DNA from: Pedobacter cryophilus
Lineage (GTDB): Bacteria; Bacteroidota; Bacteroidia; Sphingobacteriales; Sphingobacteriaceae
Length of the DNA stretch: 64,000 nucleotides
Assembly: GCF_005116455.1 (NCBI RefSeq)
Contig: NZ_SWBP01000003.1
Location: 463,535 to 527,534 of the forward strand
Direction of reading: 5' to 3'
The translations under genes and the position numbers were made by a program. The notes beneath the pieces are model-generated. The model made no database searches. It was given only the letters and a program-made list of their open reading frames with translations, and was not told the DNA's origin. Shown piece after piece: positions 34,893 through 43,139 of this stretch (positions are counted from its first letter, which is position 1; every line of letters begins with the position of its first letter).

Positions 34893-35956
34893 ACTCCATA
34901 GAAAGCAATAATTACACTATATATTTTGATAATAGCTTACAAAGCTTAACTGATTTATTGGCTGAAAGAAACTATTCTAAAATATTTATTCTGACAGATG
35001 AGTTAACTGGCGAACATTGTTTACCCGTTTTACAAGCTAAATTACCAGATTTAACCGAATTCGACATTATAGAAGTGCCTAATGGCGAAGAAAATAAAAC
35101 CATTGATTTTTGCATAGGAATTTGGCGAATGTTGCTGGATTTTGAAGCTGATAGAAGCGCTTTATTAATTAATTTAGGTGGTGGAGTAGTGACTGATATG
35201 GGAAGTTTTGCCGCTTCTACTTTTAAAAGAGGAATAGATTTTTTACAAATTCCAACCACTTTACTTTCTCAGGTTGATGCTTCTGTTGGCGGAAAAACAG
35301 GTATAGATATGGAAAATGTGAAAAACGTGATTGGTACGTTTGCACAACCCCAAGCTGTAATTATTGCCACAGATTTCTTAAAAACACTTTCAGACCGACA
35401 AATTACTTCTGGCTTTGCCGAGGTCATTAAACACGGAATTATTGCTGATGCAGATTTCTTTCAAGAGATTATTCAATTAGAAAATGCTCGTGAAATATCT
35501 GAAGATCAAATACAAAAATCTATAGCCATTAAAAATAAGGTTGTATTAGAAGATCCTTTTGAAAAAGGAATCAGAAAAACCTTAAATTATGGTCATACCA
35601 TTGGTCATGCCATAGAATCATGGTCGTTAAGTAACGAGAAAAATTCTCTTTTACATGGCGAAGCTATTGCCATTGGAATGATTTGCGAAGCTTACTTAGC
35701 TAAAGAATTAATTGGTTTACCCGAAACTGATTTAGAAGCTATTAGTGCTGCTTTCTTAAAGTATTTTGATCATTATAAAATGAAACAAGGTATTGATGAG
35801 CAACTGCTAGAAATCATGAAACAAGACAAGAAAAACACATCTGGAAACATCAATTTCTCTTTACCTAATAAAATTGGCAACTGCCAAATTAATTTGTTGG
35901 TTGATAACAATTTGATTAAAGAAAGTTTAGAGTTTTATAGAAATCTAGAGTTTTAG
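34889..35956 (+). CDS. aroB: 3-dehydroquinate synthase
   Basis: The 355-residue protein has the AroB pattern: NAD-binding LINLGGGVVTDMGSFAA, PTTLLSQVDASVGGKTGID, GFAEVIKHGII and the zinc-ligand segment KTLNYGHTIGHAIES (His residues), plus the later LLHGEAIAIGM. It converts DAHP to 3-dehydroquinate, the second step of the shikimate pathway. It lies 3.7 kb from the other aromatic genes and is paired with an S4 protein instead. A hairpin-bearing repeat follows. Confidence 0.95.
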   Translation: MNSIESNNYTIYFDNSLQSLTDLLAERNYSKIFILTDELTGEHCLPVLQAKLPDLTEFDIIEVPNGEENKTIDFCIGIWRMLLDFEADRSALLINLGGGVVTDMGSFAASTFKRGIDFLQIPTTLLSQVDASVGGKTGIDMENVKNVIGTFAQPQAVIIATDFLKTLSDRQITSGFAEVIKHGIIADADFFQEIIQLENAREISEDQIQKSIAIKNKVVLEDPFEKGIRKTLNYGHTIGHAIESWSLSNEKNSLLHGEAIAIGMICEAYLAKELIGLPETDLEAISAAFLKYFDHYKMKQGIDEQLLEIMKQDKKNTSGNINFSLPNKIGNCQINLLVDNNLIKESLEFYRNLEF

Positions 35957-36320
35957 TTTCTGTTTAACACAAAGAACGCTAAGAATTAAACCGCAAAGGA
36001 CGCAAAGATTTAACTCTCTGCGTCCTTTTATTTTAAACTTTGCCTATAAGAAAAAATTTCTCAATTTCACTAGGTCTGAACCCAGATTAGTGTTCATTCG
36101 TGAAATTCGTGGCAAAAAAATTTTTACTCTTTGTTATAAAAGAAAAACAACAAAATTTTTGATTTCACGCAAAGAACGCGGAGGGAAACACAAAGGACGC
36201 AAAGATTTTACGCTCTGCGTCCTTTGTGTTTTAAACTTTACCTATAAAAACAGATGACACATTTACATCTGATTATACCCAGATTAGTGTTCATTCGTGA
36301 AATTCGTGGCAAAAAATAAC
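35957..36320. repeat. Duplicated about 200-bp hairpin repeat (gene-free stretch)
   Basis: Two copies of one unit fill the gap between aroB and the Gfo/Idh gene. Each has a GGACGCA/TGCGTCC hairpin: 35995-36004 with 36019-36028 (10 bp) and 36186-36201 with 36216-36231 (16 bp perfect). Each then has an identical 38-base tail (36081-36118 and 36278-36315: CCCAGATTAGTGTTCATTCG onward). The first hairpin, followed by T-rich sequence, may also terminate aroB. No gene is seen in this stretch. Confidence 0.8.
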
Positions 36321-36331
36321 TTAGTAATCAA

Positions 36332-37690
36332 TTAATATTTAAAAACCTTACCATTAGCAATTACTTCCTGCGTTTTAACATCAAAAGTAGCTTTAGCGCC
36401 GGTTCTAACCGCCGCATTAGTCATAATATTAGCAATAGAATGGTAATAACCAGCTTCTACAGGCGCATTAGGCTGTTTTCTACTTCTTATACATTCCATC
36501 CAATTACGCACATGACCAGAAGTTAAAGGATCAGCACCTGTGTTTGCTGATGCCACAACTTTTTCAACTTTTTCGGTCAAATTTAGTTCTGGAAGCAAAT
36601 TAGGTTTCATTCCCATTGCTGATGCATGTCTTTCAGACAATCCACCTAAAGGAGAAACTTTATTGGTAATAAGATTTAATTCACCACCGTTAGCATAATA
36701 AATCTCTGCTGGGCGCTCATCACCATTATGCATTCTAGACCCAAAAGTTACCTGAAAACCTTTGGTTAAATCATCTTGTGGACCATAATCAAATACTGCG
36801 GTTGTGGTATCCCAATTTCTTCGTCCATCTTTCCACTGATAAATTCCACCGTTAGCTACCACACTTCTTGGATGTTGCAAGTTTGTAAACCAATGTACGG
36901 TATCAATCTGGTGCGACATCCATTGCCCAGGCATTCCTGATGAATATGGCCAAAACAATCTATATTCTAAATATTTTCTAGGATCCCAAGCTTCATAAGG
37001 TCGGTTCATTAAAAAACGTTTCCAGTCAGTATCTTCTTCCTTACATTTTGCTACTAAATCAGGTCTTCGCCATCTGCCGGGTTGGTTTACATTCCAAGTT
37101 AATTCTACCATGGTTATGTCTCCAAATTTTCCTTCTTTGATGAATTTTTCAGCCGCCATATAATTACTGCCGCTTCTTCTTTGAGAACCAATTTGAACAA
37201 TCCTATCTGATGCTTTAATGGCTTTAAAAGCAGCTTTATTATCATCCATAGTTTCTGCAAAAGGCTTTTCGCAGTAAACATCACAATTTGCTTTCACCCC
37301 TTCTATGGCATGTAAAGCATGTTGAAAATCGGCAGTGCTGACTATAACGGCATCCAAATCTTTCATTTGGTACAGCTCATCATTGTTTCTAAAAGCTTTA
37401 ATATCGTTGCCAGTTTTTTCTTTTAAATAAGCTTGCCCCTCTTCTCTTCTTAGTTTCCATAAATCTGAAACTGCTACCATGTCAAAATTTAATTCTTTGT
37501 TATGATTTAAAAAACAAGGTAATAAGGTTTGTTTAAAACGATCAGAAAAACCAACTGCAGCTACCCTTACCCTATCATTTGCGCCTAAAATTCTACCATA
37601 ACTTTTTGCGCTAAATCCTAAACTCCCTAAATAAACTCCTGCTGATGCCACAGCCGTTTGCTTGATAAATTTTCTTCTTGAATTTTCCAT
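36332..37690 (-). CDS. Gfo/Idh/MocA family oxidoreductase with Tat signal
   Basis: The 452-residue protein begins with a twin-arginine signal (NSRRKFIKQTAVASAGVYLG), so it is exported folded with its cofactor. A Rossmann NAD(P) domain follows (VRVAAVGFSD, CEKPFAETMDDN with the conserved EKP), then the alpha/beta substrate domain with a His-rich MSHQIDTVHWF. Exported members oxidise sugars. Its gene is 12 bases downstream of a DUF1080 gene. DUF1080 domains hydrolyse 3-keto-glycosides, so this enzyme may make or reduce the 3-keto sugar. That role is inferred. Confidence 0.85.
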   Translation of the reverse strand: MENSRRKFIKQTAVASAGVYLGSLGFSAKSYGRILGANDRVRVAAVGFSDRFKQTLLPCFLNHNKELNFDMVAVSDLWKLRREEGQAYLKEKTGNDIKAFRNNDELYQMKDLDAVIVSTADFQHALHAIEGVKANCDVYCEKPFAETMDDNKAAFKAIKASDRIVQIGSQRRSGSNYMAAEKFIKEGKFGDITMVELTWNVNQPGRWRRPDLVAKCKEEDTDWKRFLMNRPYEAWDPRKYLEYRLFWPYSSGMPGQWMSHQIDTVHWFTNLQHPRSVVANGGIYQWKDGRRNWDTTTAVFDYGPQDDLTKGFQVTFGSRMHNGDERPAEIYYANGGELNLITNKVSPLGGLSERHASAMGMKPNLLPELNLTEKVEKVVASANTGADPLTSGHVRNWMECIRSRKQPNAPVEAGYYHSIANIMTNAAVRTGAKATFDVKTQEVIANGKVFKY

Positions 37691-37702
37691 TAATATAAAG
37701 GC

Positions 37703-39064
37703 TTAATTAAGTTCTTTAATTTTGATGCTTTTGAAAGCTACACTGTCTCCATGATCTTGTAAAAGGATTCGTCCTTTTGATGCCATTCCAAAGTTTGGCC
37801 AATCTTTATATTTGCTAATCGCTACTAAATCTAAAAACTCTTTAGAACCTCTAACAAATTCTAAAACTTTAAATCCGTTTAAAAAATATTCCACTTTATT
37901 ATCGGGGTTAACCCTAATAATTCCTTGGTTCCATTGCCCAATTTGTTTTATTCCATTCCCTGGTTTTTTAGCCGTCATCAAATCATATAATGATGCTAAA
38001 GTTCTGTTGCCATCTCTACCTAATTTAGCATCAGGATGTTTGGCATCATCTAAAATTTGATATTCTAACCCAATTGCCGATCCTTTATTTCCTTCAGCTT
38101 CTGTTACAAAAAATTTCACCCCGCTATTTGCACCTTCACTTAATTTAAAATCAAACTTCATTTCAAAGGCACTGTATTCTTTTTCTGTTACAATATCTCC
38201 TCCATTGGTAGATTCGGCTCCACCAGATTTTTGAACACTTAAAATACCATCCTTAATTTCCCATCCTTTTTCTGGAAATGTAGCTTTATAAGCTCCTCTC
38301 CATCCTTTAGTGGTTTTTCCGTCCCATAAAAATTTATAACCATTTTTCTTTTCCTGTGCTGATAAATCATTGGTTACAAAATTTGCTACCGCGATATGAT
38401 CTAATGGAGATGATTTTAAATTCTCTGTAGCTATTCTAATATTTCTCCATTTAATTTGCTTTCCGGGTACATCAGTTTTACCTATCGAGTGAACTTGTAA
38501 AGCAATAAAACCTTCAGTAGTTACATCATCAATTACATGTGCCGTTGGAATGCCGTTTACCCATGTTCTAATACTGGTTCCAATACATTCAATTCTGTAT
38601 TTATTCCATGTATCTTTCTTAAAAGCCTTTTTCCCTTCTGGATTAATATCCATGGTGTACAACCAGCCTCTTCTGGCTTCATCATAAATACCACCGCTGT
38701 AAGCCCTGTCTGATGGATCAATTTCTACTTGGTAACCATGCACTCTTCCATTGCTATAATCAGCTTTGCTTAAACTTCTAAACTGTACGCCAGAATTCAT
38801 AGAATTATCAACCAATAGCTCAAATTCAAGAATAAAATCGCCGTAAGTTTTCTCTGTAGATAAAAAAGAATTAGGCTCATTACTCACTGTTGTTCCAATG
38901 ATTTCGCCATTTTTTGCTTCATATTTGGCTTTACCATTAAGTTGTTTCCAACCTTGTAAATCTTTGCCGTTGAAAAGATTTTGCCATTTTACTTGGCCTT
39001 GTGCCGATACTGACACACAAAACAACAAGAATAAAATGCTTGTTACCGATTTAAATTTCGTCAT
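37703..39064 (-). CDS. Secreted protein with two DUF1080 (3-keto-disaccharide hydrolase) domains
   Basis: After a signal peptide (cleavage near SAQGQ, residue 22) come two copies of the DUF1080 lectin-like fold. The first spans about 25-212 ([19 protein letters not shown] onward) and the second about 235-452 ([16 protein letters not shown] onward). Each shows the G-W and GVQFR/GVKFF-type core strands. Single-domain members hydrolyse 3-keto-glycosides or bind glycans. The operon partner is a Tat-exported oxidoreductase, matching a periplasmic oxidise-then-cleave route for disaccharides. Which domain is catalytic is not clear. Confidence 0.82.
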   Translation of the reverse strand: MTKFKSVTSILFLLFCVSVSAQGQVKWQNLFNGKDLQGWKQLNGKAKYEAKNGEIIGTTVSNEPNSFLSTEKTYGDFILEFELLVDNSMNSGVQFRSLSKADYSNGRVHGYQVEIDPSDRAYSGGIYDEARRGWLYTMDINPEGKKAFKKDTWNKYRIECIGTSIRTWVNGIPTAHVIDDVTTEGFIALQVHSIGKTDVPGKQIKWRNIRIATENLKSSPLDHIAVANFVTNDLSAQEKKNGYKFLWDGKTTKGWRGAYKATFPEKGWEIKDGILSVQKSGGAESTNGGDIVTEKEYSAFEMKFDFKLSEGANSGVKFFVTEAEGNKGSAIGLEYQILDDAKHPDAKLGRDGNRTLASLYDLMTAKKPGNGIKQIGQWNQGIIRVNPDNKVEYFLNGFKVLEFVRGSKEFLDLVAISKYKDWPNFGMASKGRILLQDHGDSVAFKSIKIKELN

Positions 39065-39439
39065 GTTTTATATAAATAATTTGTTTTGTTTTTAACACAA
39101 AATGATAAGGTTATCGTTTTTGTGAATAATTGGTTATTAATAAAGTAAATAAAATAAAAAGTTTCTGTTATAGCTATTTAAATCCTTGTTTTCTACGCAA
39201 CCCTTTGCGAAACTTAAAAAAGCATTTAATTGAAACTAAATCAAATAAATCAGCTTCAATATAAAGCATCCATTTTTCAATAAAATTTCAGTCAATAAAA
39301 TAAGTTAATCTCATTTTTTATACACAAAACCCTATTAGAAAAAAGTCTAAATTCTTTCAATAAATACTATTAAAAGCAACTTATGTTCAAATTGAAATTT
39401 GCACTTATTAAAAAAATATAAAAAAAATTTACTTTTTAC
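39065..39439. other. AT-rich intergenic region between divergent transcription units
   Basis: About 375 bases separate the DUF1080 start from the aromatic-operon promoter. The region is very AT-rich with A- and T-tracts. I see no convincing gene, RNA or long palindrome in it; the minus-strand promoter of the DUF1080 operon must lie here but no TAnnTTTG box is obvious. Confidence 0.6.
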
Positions 39440-39469
39440 TTGTAGGTTAATGATAAGTGTGTACATTTG
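39440..39469 (+). promoter_or_regulatory. Consensus Bacteroidota promoter of the aromatic amino acid operon
   Basis: TTG at 39440-39442 and TACATTTG at 39462-39469 are separated by 19 bases, the preferred spacing for the Bacteroidota primary sigma factor. Transcription would start near 39475, giving a leader of about 140 bases before pheA. Confidence 0.8.
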
Positions 39470-39486
39470 ACAACAAGAAAACAAAA

Positions 39487-39537
39487 ATGAAATTAAACAC
39501 TACATATTACTTCGGTTACTTTTATTATAAAAAATAA
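39487..39537 (+). CDS. Tyr/Phe-rich 16-residue leader peptide of the pheA operon attenuator
   Basis: The peptide reads MKLNTTYYFGYFYYKK. Seven of eight consecutive residues (7-14) are Tyr or Phe: five Tyr and two Phe, with one Gly. It sits between a consensus promoter and a strong terminator, directly upstream of prephenate dehydratase. The stop codon (39535-39537) is followed by GCCGGG (39540-39545), which can pair with the 5' arm of the terminator. A ribosome that finishes the peptide would cover that segment and allow termination. A ribosome stalled at uncharged Tyr or Phe codons would leave it free to block the terminator. Confidence 0.88.
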   Translation: MKLNTTYYFGYFYYKK

Positions 39538-39539
39538 GA

Positions 39540-39606
39540 GCCGGGGATTTATGTTGTAAAATATAAAAGATTAACGAACCCGGCCCAACAGGCCGGGTTT
39601 TTTTGT
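39540..39606 (+). terminator. Attenuator: antiterminator arm and Rho-independent terminator before pheA
   Basis: The terminator is AACCCGGCC/GGCCGGGTT (39577-39585 with 39591-39599, 9 bp, CAACA loop) followed by seven T. GCCGGG at 39540-39545 is complementary to CCCGGC at 39579-39584 and forms the competing antiterminator. The terminator ends 8 bases before the pheA ATG, so all operon expression must pass it. Confidence 0.88.
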
Positions 39607-39614
39607 ATAAAAAA

Positions 39615-40445
39615 ATGGAAATAAAAAAAAGAGTTGCCATTCAAGGAATTAGAGCTTCATTTCACGAAGAAGCTGCTTTTAAATTTTTTGGAGAGGATAT
39701 AGAAACCATAGAATGCAATTCTTTTAAACAAACTTTTCAAAAATTAGAACAACAAGAAGCTGATTTTGTGGTAATGGCTATAGAAAATAGTATTGCCGGC
39801 AGCTTATTACCCAATTACACTTTACTAAGGGAATATAATTTCCCTGTTATTGGCGAGGTATATTTACCTATCCAACTTCATTTGATGGCTTTACCCGGAG
39901 TAAAGTTTGAGGACATTAAAACAGTAACCTCACACCCTATTGCGATACGCCAGTGTAATGATTTTTTAGATGAATTTCCACATTTAAAAGTGGTTGAAAG
40001 TAGCGATACCGCAGCCTGCGCTAAAAAAATAAAAGAAGAGCAATTAACTGATACCGTTGCCATTGCCAACACTTTAGCCGCTAAACTTTATGGTTTAGAA
40101 ATTCTGGAGAGAAGAATAGAATCAAACAAAAAAAATTATACCCGTTTTTTAATCTTAACAGATAAACAAACGGAGGTAGAAAATTTCAATAAAGCTTCAT
40201 TATGTTTTCAAGTTACAAATGATGCAGGCTCTTTAGTTAAAGTATTAAATATTTTAGCCGAGTTAGATATCAATATGAGTAAAGTTCAATCTATGCCCGT
40301 TTTAGGTAGAAGAAACGAATACAACTTTTATGTTGACATAGAATGGAACGACACCAAAAATTACGAAGATGCCATCCGTAGAATTGTAAAGCACACTATC
40401 AACTTTAGCATCATGGGCGAATATGTAAAGAATGATAAGGTTTAA
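39615..40445 (+). CDS. pheA: Prephenate dehydratase
   Basis: The 276-residue protein has the PDT catalytic domain (about 1-180): VAIQGIRASFHEEAAFKFFG, FVVMAIENSIAGSL, SHPIAIRQCNDFL and the ESNKKNYTRFLIL segment with catalytic Thr. A regulatory ACT domain follows (about 192-270, LCFQVTNDAGSLVKVLNILA). It converts prephenate to phenylpyruvate; the ACT domain usually gives feedback inhibition by Phe. I start at ATG 39615; a TTG at 39603 lies inside the attenuator T-run and is not credible. Expression is controlled by the Tyr/Phe leader upstream. Confidence 0.93.
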   Translation: MEIKKRVAIQGIRASFHEEAAFKFFGEDIETIECNSFKQTFQKLEQQEADFVVMAIENSIAGSLLPNYTLLREYNFPVIGEVYLPIQLHLMALPGVKFEDIKTVTSHPIAIRQCNDFLDEFPHLKVVESSDTAACAKKIKEEQLTDTVAIANTLAAKLYGLEILERRIESNKKNYTRFLILTDKQTEVENFNKASLCFQVTNDAGSLVKVLNILAELDINMSKVQSMPVLGRRNEYNFYVDIEWNDTKNYEDAIRRIVKHTINFSIMGEYVKNDKV

Positions 40446-40575
40446 TTTAAGAAGTCCACAGTGTGTAGTCCGCAGACGGCAGTCTGAATGAATAAAAAAA
40501 GAAAAGATAAATAGGTTAATCATCAAATTTTCAAATTAACAATCAACAAATCAACAAAGATCAAATCAAACTAGT
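40446..40575. repeat. Two dispersed repeats between pheA and the DAHP synthase gene
   Basis: An AGTCCGCAGAC/CAGTCTG-type unit at about 40455-40483 resembles the repeats at 57282-57392. It is followed by the 18-base segment 40519-40536, the exact reverse complement of 31785-31802. In many Bacteroidota an aminotransferase gene and tyrA occupy this position; neither is here. Confidence 0.6.
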
Positions 40576-41679
40576 ATGAAACTAAATCTAAATATACAAC
40601 CATTAAGTAGCTGGGTTAAAGTAACTCATGAGCCACTTATTATTTCTGGCCCATGTAGTGCCGAAACCGAAGAGCAATTAGTAGCCACCGCTCATTTATT
40701 AAAAGCTACCGGAAAAGTAAGCGTTTTAAGAGCCGGAATATGGAAACCAAGAACTCGCCCAGGAGAGTTTGAAGGTATTGGAAGTATTGGTTTGCAATGG
40801 TTAAACAGAGCTAAGCAAGAAACCGGTTTGCCTATTGCGGTTGAAGTTGCTACTGCAAAACATGTGGAAGAAGCCTTAGCTGCTGGTGTTGATATTCTTT
40901 GGATTGGTGCAAGATCTACCGTAAACCCGTTTACAGTACAAGAAATTGCTGACGCTTTAAAAGGTGTTGATATCCCGGTAATGGTTAAAAACCCAATTAA
41001 TCCTGATCTTTCTTTATGGATTGGTGCTTTAGAGCGTATTAACCAAGCTGGTATTACTAAATTGGCAGCTATTCACAGAGGATTTTCTTCTTTTGAAAAA
41101 TCTGCTTTTAGAAATGAGCCAATGTGGGATTTAGCCATCAGCTTAAAAACTTTAGTTCCTGATTTGCCTATTATTAATGATCCGAGTCATATTTGTGGAA
41201 ATAGAGAATTATTACCTTTCATTTCTCAAAAAGCATTAGATTTAGATATGCAAGGCTTAATGATTGAATCTCACATAGATCCTTCTGTAGCCTGGACAGA
41301 TGCTAAGCAACAAGTTACCCCATCCGCTTTAAGCGAAATGATTGACGGTTTTGTTTTACGTAAACCCGAATCTAAAAACCCAGAATTTACTGATAAACTG
41401 GCTTCTTTAAGAGAAAAAATTGACAAGCTTGATGATCAGATTTTTACAAAATTAGGCGAGAGAATGAAAATTGTTGAGCAAATTGGAGAATTCAAAAGAG
41501 ATAATGATGTGACCATTCTTCAGGTTTCTAGATGGGATGAAATTTTACATAAAAGAACAGCTTACGGTTCTGTTTTAAAACTAGAAAAAGAGTTTACAGA
41601 AAAAATTCTGGAATTAATTCACAGCGAATCTATCCGCAAACAAACAGCAATTATGAATACTAAAGCTACATTAAGCTAA
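40576..41679 (+). CDS. Bifunctional DAHP synthase (KDPS-type) and chorismate mutase
   Basis: The 367-residue protein has two parts. Residues about 1-265 form an AroA-beta/KDO8P-synthase-like TIM barrel (LIISGPCSAETEEQ, RAGIWKPRTRPGEFEG, MVKNPINPD, DPSHICGNREL). Residues about 275-360 form an AroQ chorismate mutase helix bundle (LREKIDKLDDQIFTKLGERM). It catalyses the first step of the shikimate pathway and also the branch step from chorismate to prephenate. This fusion is normal in Bacteroidota. Its stop overlaps the aroA start by one base. It would be co-controlled by the Tyr/Phe attenuator. Confidence 0.93.
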   Translation: MKLNLNIQPLSSWVKVTHEPLIISGPCSAETEEQLVATAHLLKATGKVSVLRAGIWKPRTRPGEFEGIGSIGLQWLNRAKQETGLPIAVEVATAKHVEEALAAGVDILWIGARSTVNPFTVQEIADALKGVDIPVMVKNPINPDLSLWIGALERINQAGITKLAAIHRGFSSFEKSAFRNEPMWDLAISLKTLVPDLPIINDPSHICGNRELLPFISQKALDLDMQGLMIESHIDPSVAWTDAKQQVTPSALSEMIDGFVLRKPESKNPEFTDKLASLREKIDKLDDQIFTKLGERMKIVEQIGEFKRDNDVTILQVSRWDEILHKRTAYGSVLKLEKEFTEKILELIHSESIRKQTAIMNTKATLS

Positions 41680-42926
41680 TGTCTGCTGCTATTGTTATAA
41701 AGAAATCAGATTTTAAAGAAGAGCAGGTTATTAATTTAACCGGCTCTAAAAGCGAAAGTAACAGAGCGCTTATTCTATCGGCTTTGAGCCAAGGAAAAGT
41801 GATGATCAATAATCTTTCGTCTGCTGCTGATACGGTGACCCTGAATAAAATTTTAACTCAGGATAGGGAATCTAAATCTGATAAAAAAGTAATTAACGTT
41901 GGGCCAGCGGGTACTGCCATGCGTTTTTTAACCGCCTATTTTTCTTTTAAAGGAGAGCAAGTAGAGATTACCGGTTCTGACAGGATGAAGCAGCGCCCAA
42001 TTGGCACCTTAGTAAATGCTTTAACCAATTTAGGAGCCGATCTATCTTATCTAGAAACCGACGGCTTCCCTCCTGTTTTTATTAACGGTCCTTTTGAGCA
42101 AAAAAACCTTCGTGTTGCCATTAGAGGAGACATTAGTTCTCAATTTTTAACCGCTTTGCTTTTATTAGCCAGTTCGCTGCCAAAAGGCTTAGAATTAGAA
42201 ATTATTGATGAATTAACTTCAAAACCTTATGTAGACATGACTTTGGCCATGTTGGCACAATGCGGCATAAACCATACTTGGGAGAACGATATTATTTCTA
42301 TTCAACCTCAGGAATTTAGACCTACAACGCTTACTATAGAACCAGATTGGAGTGCCGCTTCTTATTGGTACAGTGTGGCAGCTTTAGCAGAAAATGCTAA
42401 AATTCATCTTCCAAACCTTAAAAAAGATAGTTTACAAGGTGATAGCGCTGTTGCTGGAATCATGACTTTATTTGGAGTGCATACCACTTTTGAGCAAGAC
42501 GGAATTGTGATTGAGAAAATTCATCAAGAAATTAAACCTCAGTTATTAGATTTTAGGGAATGTCCCGATTTGGCTCAAACTGTTATTGTTTGCGCTGCTA
42601 TTTTAGGAAAAGAGTTTAGTTTTACAGGCTTAGAAACCTTAAAAATTAAAGAAACCGATCGTATTTTTGCCCTACAAACAGAGCTAGCAAAAATTGGCGT
42701 AAAATTAATTGAAACACAAGCAGACATTTATCAGTTAGATTGTTTGGATATGGTTATACCCGAAGAAATTAGCATTACAACCTACGAAGATCATAGAATG
42801 GCAATGGCTTTTGCACCTTTGGCAATGATTATTGGGGAAGTAAAAATAGAAGAATCCCAAGTAGTAGAAAAATCGTACCCACATTTTTGGGAAGATTTTA
42901 AAAAGATAGGGTTTTCAATTAAGTAA
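41679..42926 (+). CDS. aroA: 3-phosphoshikimate 1-carboxyvinyltransferase (EPSP synthase)
   Basis: The 415-residue protein carries the EPSP synthase motifs: LTGSKSESNRALILSALS (phosphoenolpyruvate-binding Lys), GPAGTAMRFLTAYFS, RGDISSQFLTALLLLA, CPDLAQTVIVCAA and IKETDRI, with YEDHRMAMAFA near the end. It adds enolpyruvate to shikimate 3-phosphate. SGPAGT-type residues match class I enzymes, with a divergent sequence as usual in Bacteroidota. The gene is translationally coupled to the DAHP synthase gene. Confidence 0.93.
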   Translation: MSAAIVIKKSDFKEEQVINLTGSKSESNRALILSALSQGKVMINNLSSAADTVTLNKILTQDRESKSDKKVINVGPAGTAMRFLTAYFSFKGEQVEITGSDRMKQRPIGTLVNALTNLGADLSYLETDGFPPVFINGPFEQKNLRVAIRGDISSQFLTALLLLASSLPKGLELEIIDELTSKPYVDMTLAMLAQCGINHTWENDIISIQPQEFRPTTLTIEPDWSAASYWYSVAALAENAKIHLPNLKKDSLQGDSAVAGIMTLFGVHTTFEQDGIVIEKIHQEIKPQLLDFRECPDLAQTVIVCAAILGKEFSFTGLETLKIKETDRIFALQTELAKIGVKLIETQADIYQLDCLDMVIPEEISITTYEDHRMAMAFAPLAMIIGEVKIEESQVVEKSYPHFWEDFKKIGFSIK

Positions 42927-42956
42927 CAAGATATTAGTGTTAAGCAGCAAGATATT

Positions 42957-43106
42957 AGTATCAAGTATCAAGAACTTAAAAAACTATGTTTGAGTTGGAA
43001 TTAAGTCTCGATACTAATACTTAATACGTCAAAATTTTTATCAATAGCTCTAATCATTAAATAAAATTAAATAATGTATGGTAGGTAGATCTTGATACTT
43101 GATACT
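42957..43106. repeat. 17-bp inverted repeat spanning the aroA-aroC gap
   Basis: AGTATCAAGTATCAAGA at 42957-42973 and its perfect reverse complement at 43090-43106 enclose 116 bases. Further TACTTAATAC/GATACTAATAC copies lie inside and up to the aroC ATG. The arms could fold the aroA-aroC message into a large stem-loop. Confidence 0.75.
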
Positions 43107-43139
43107 CACTACTTAATACTCACTACTTAATACTTTAAC

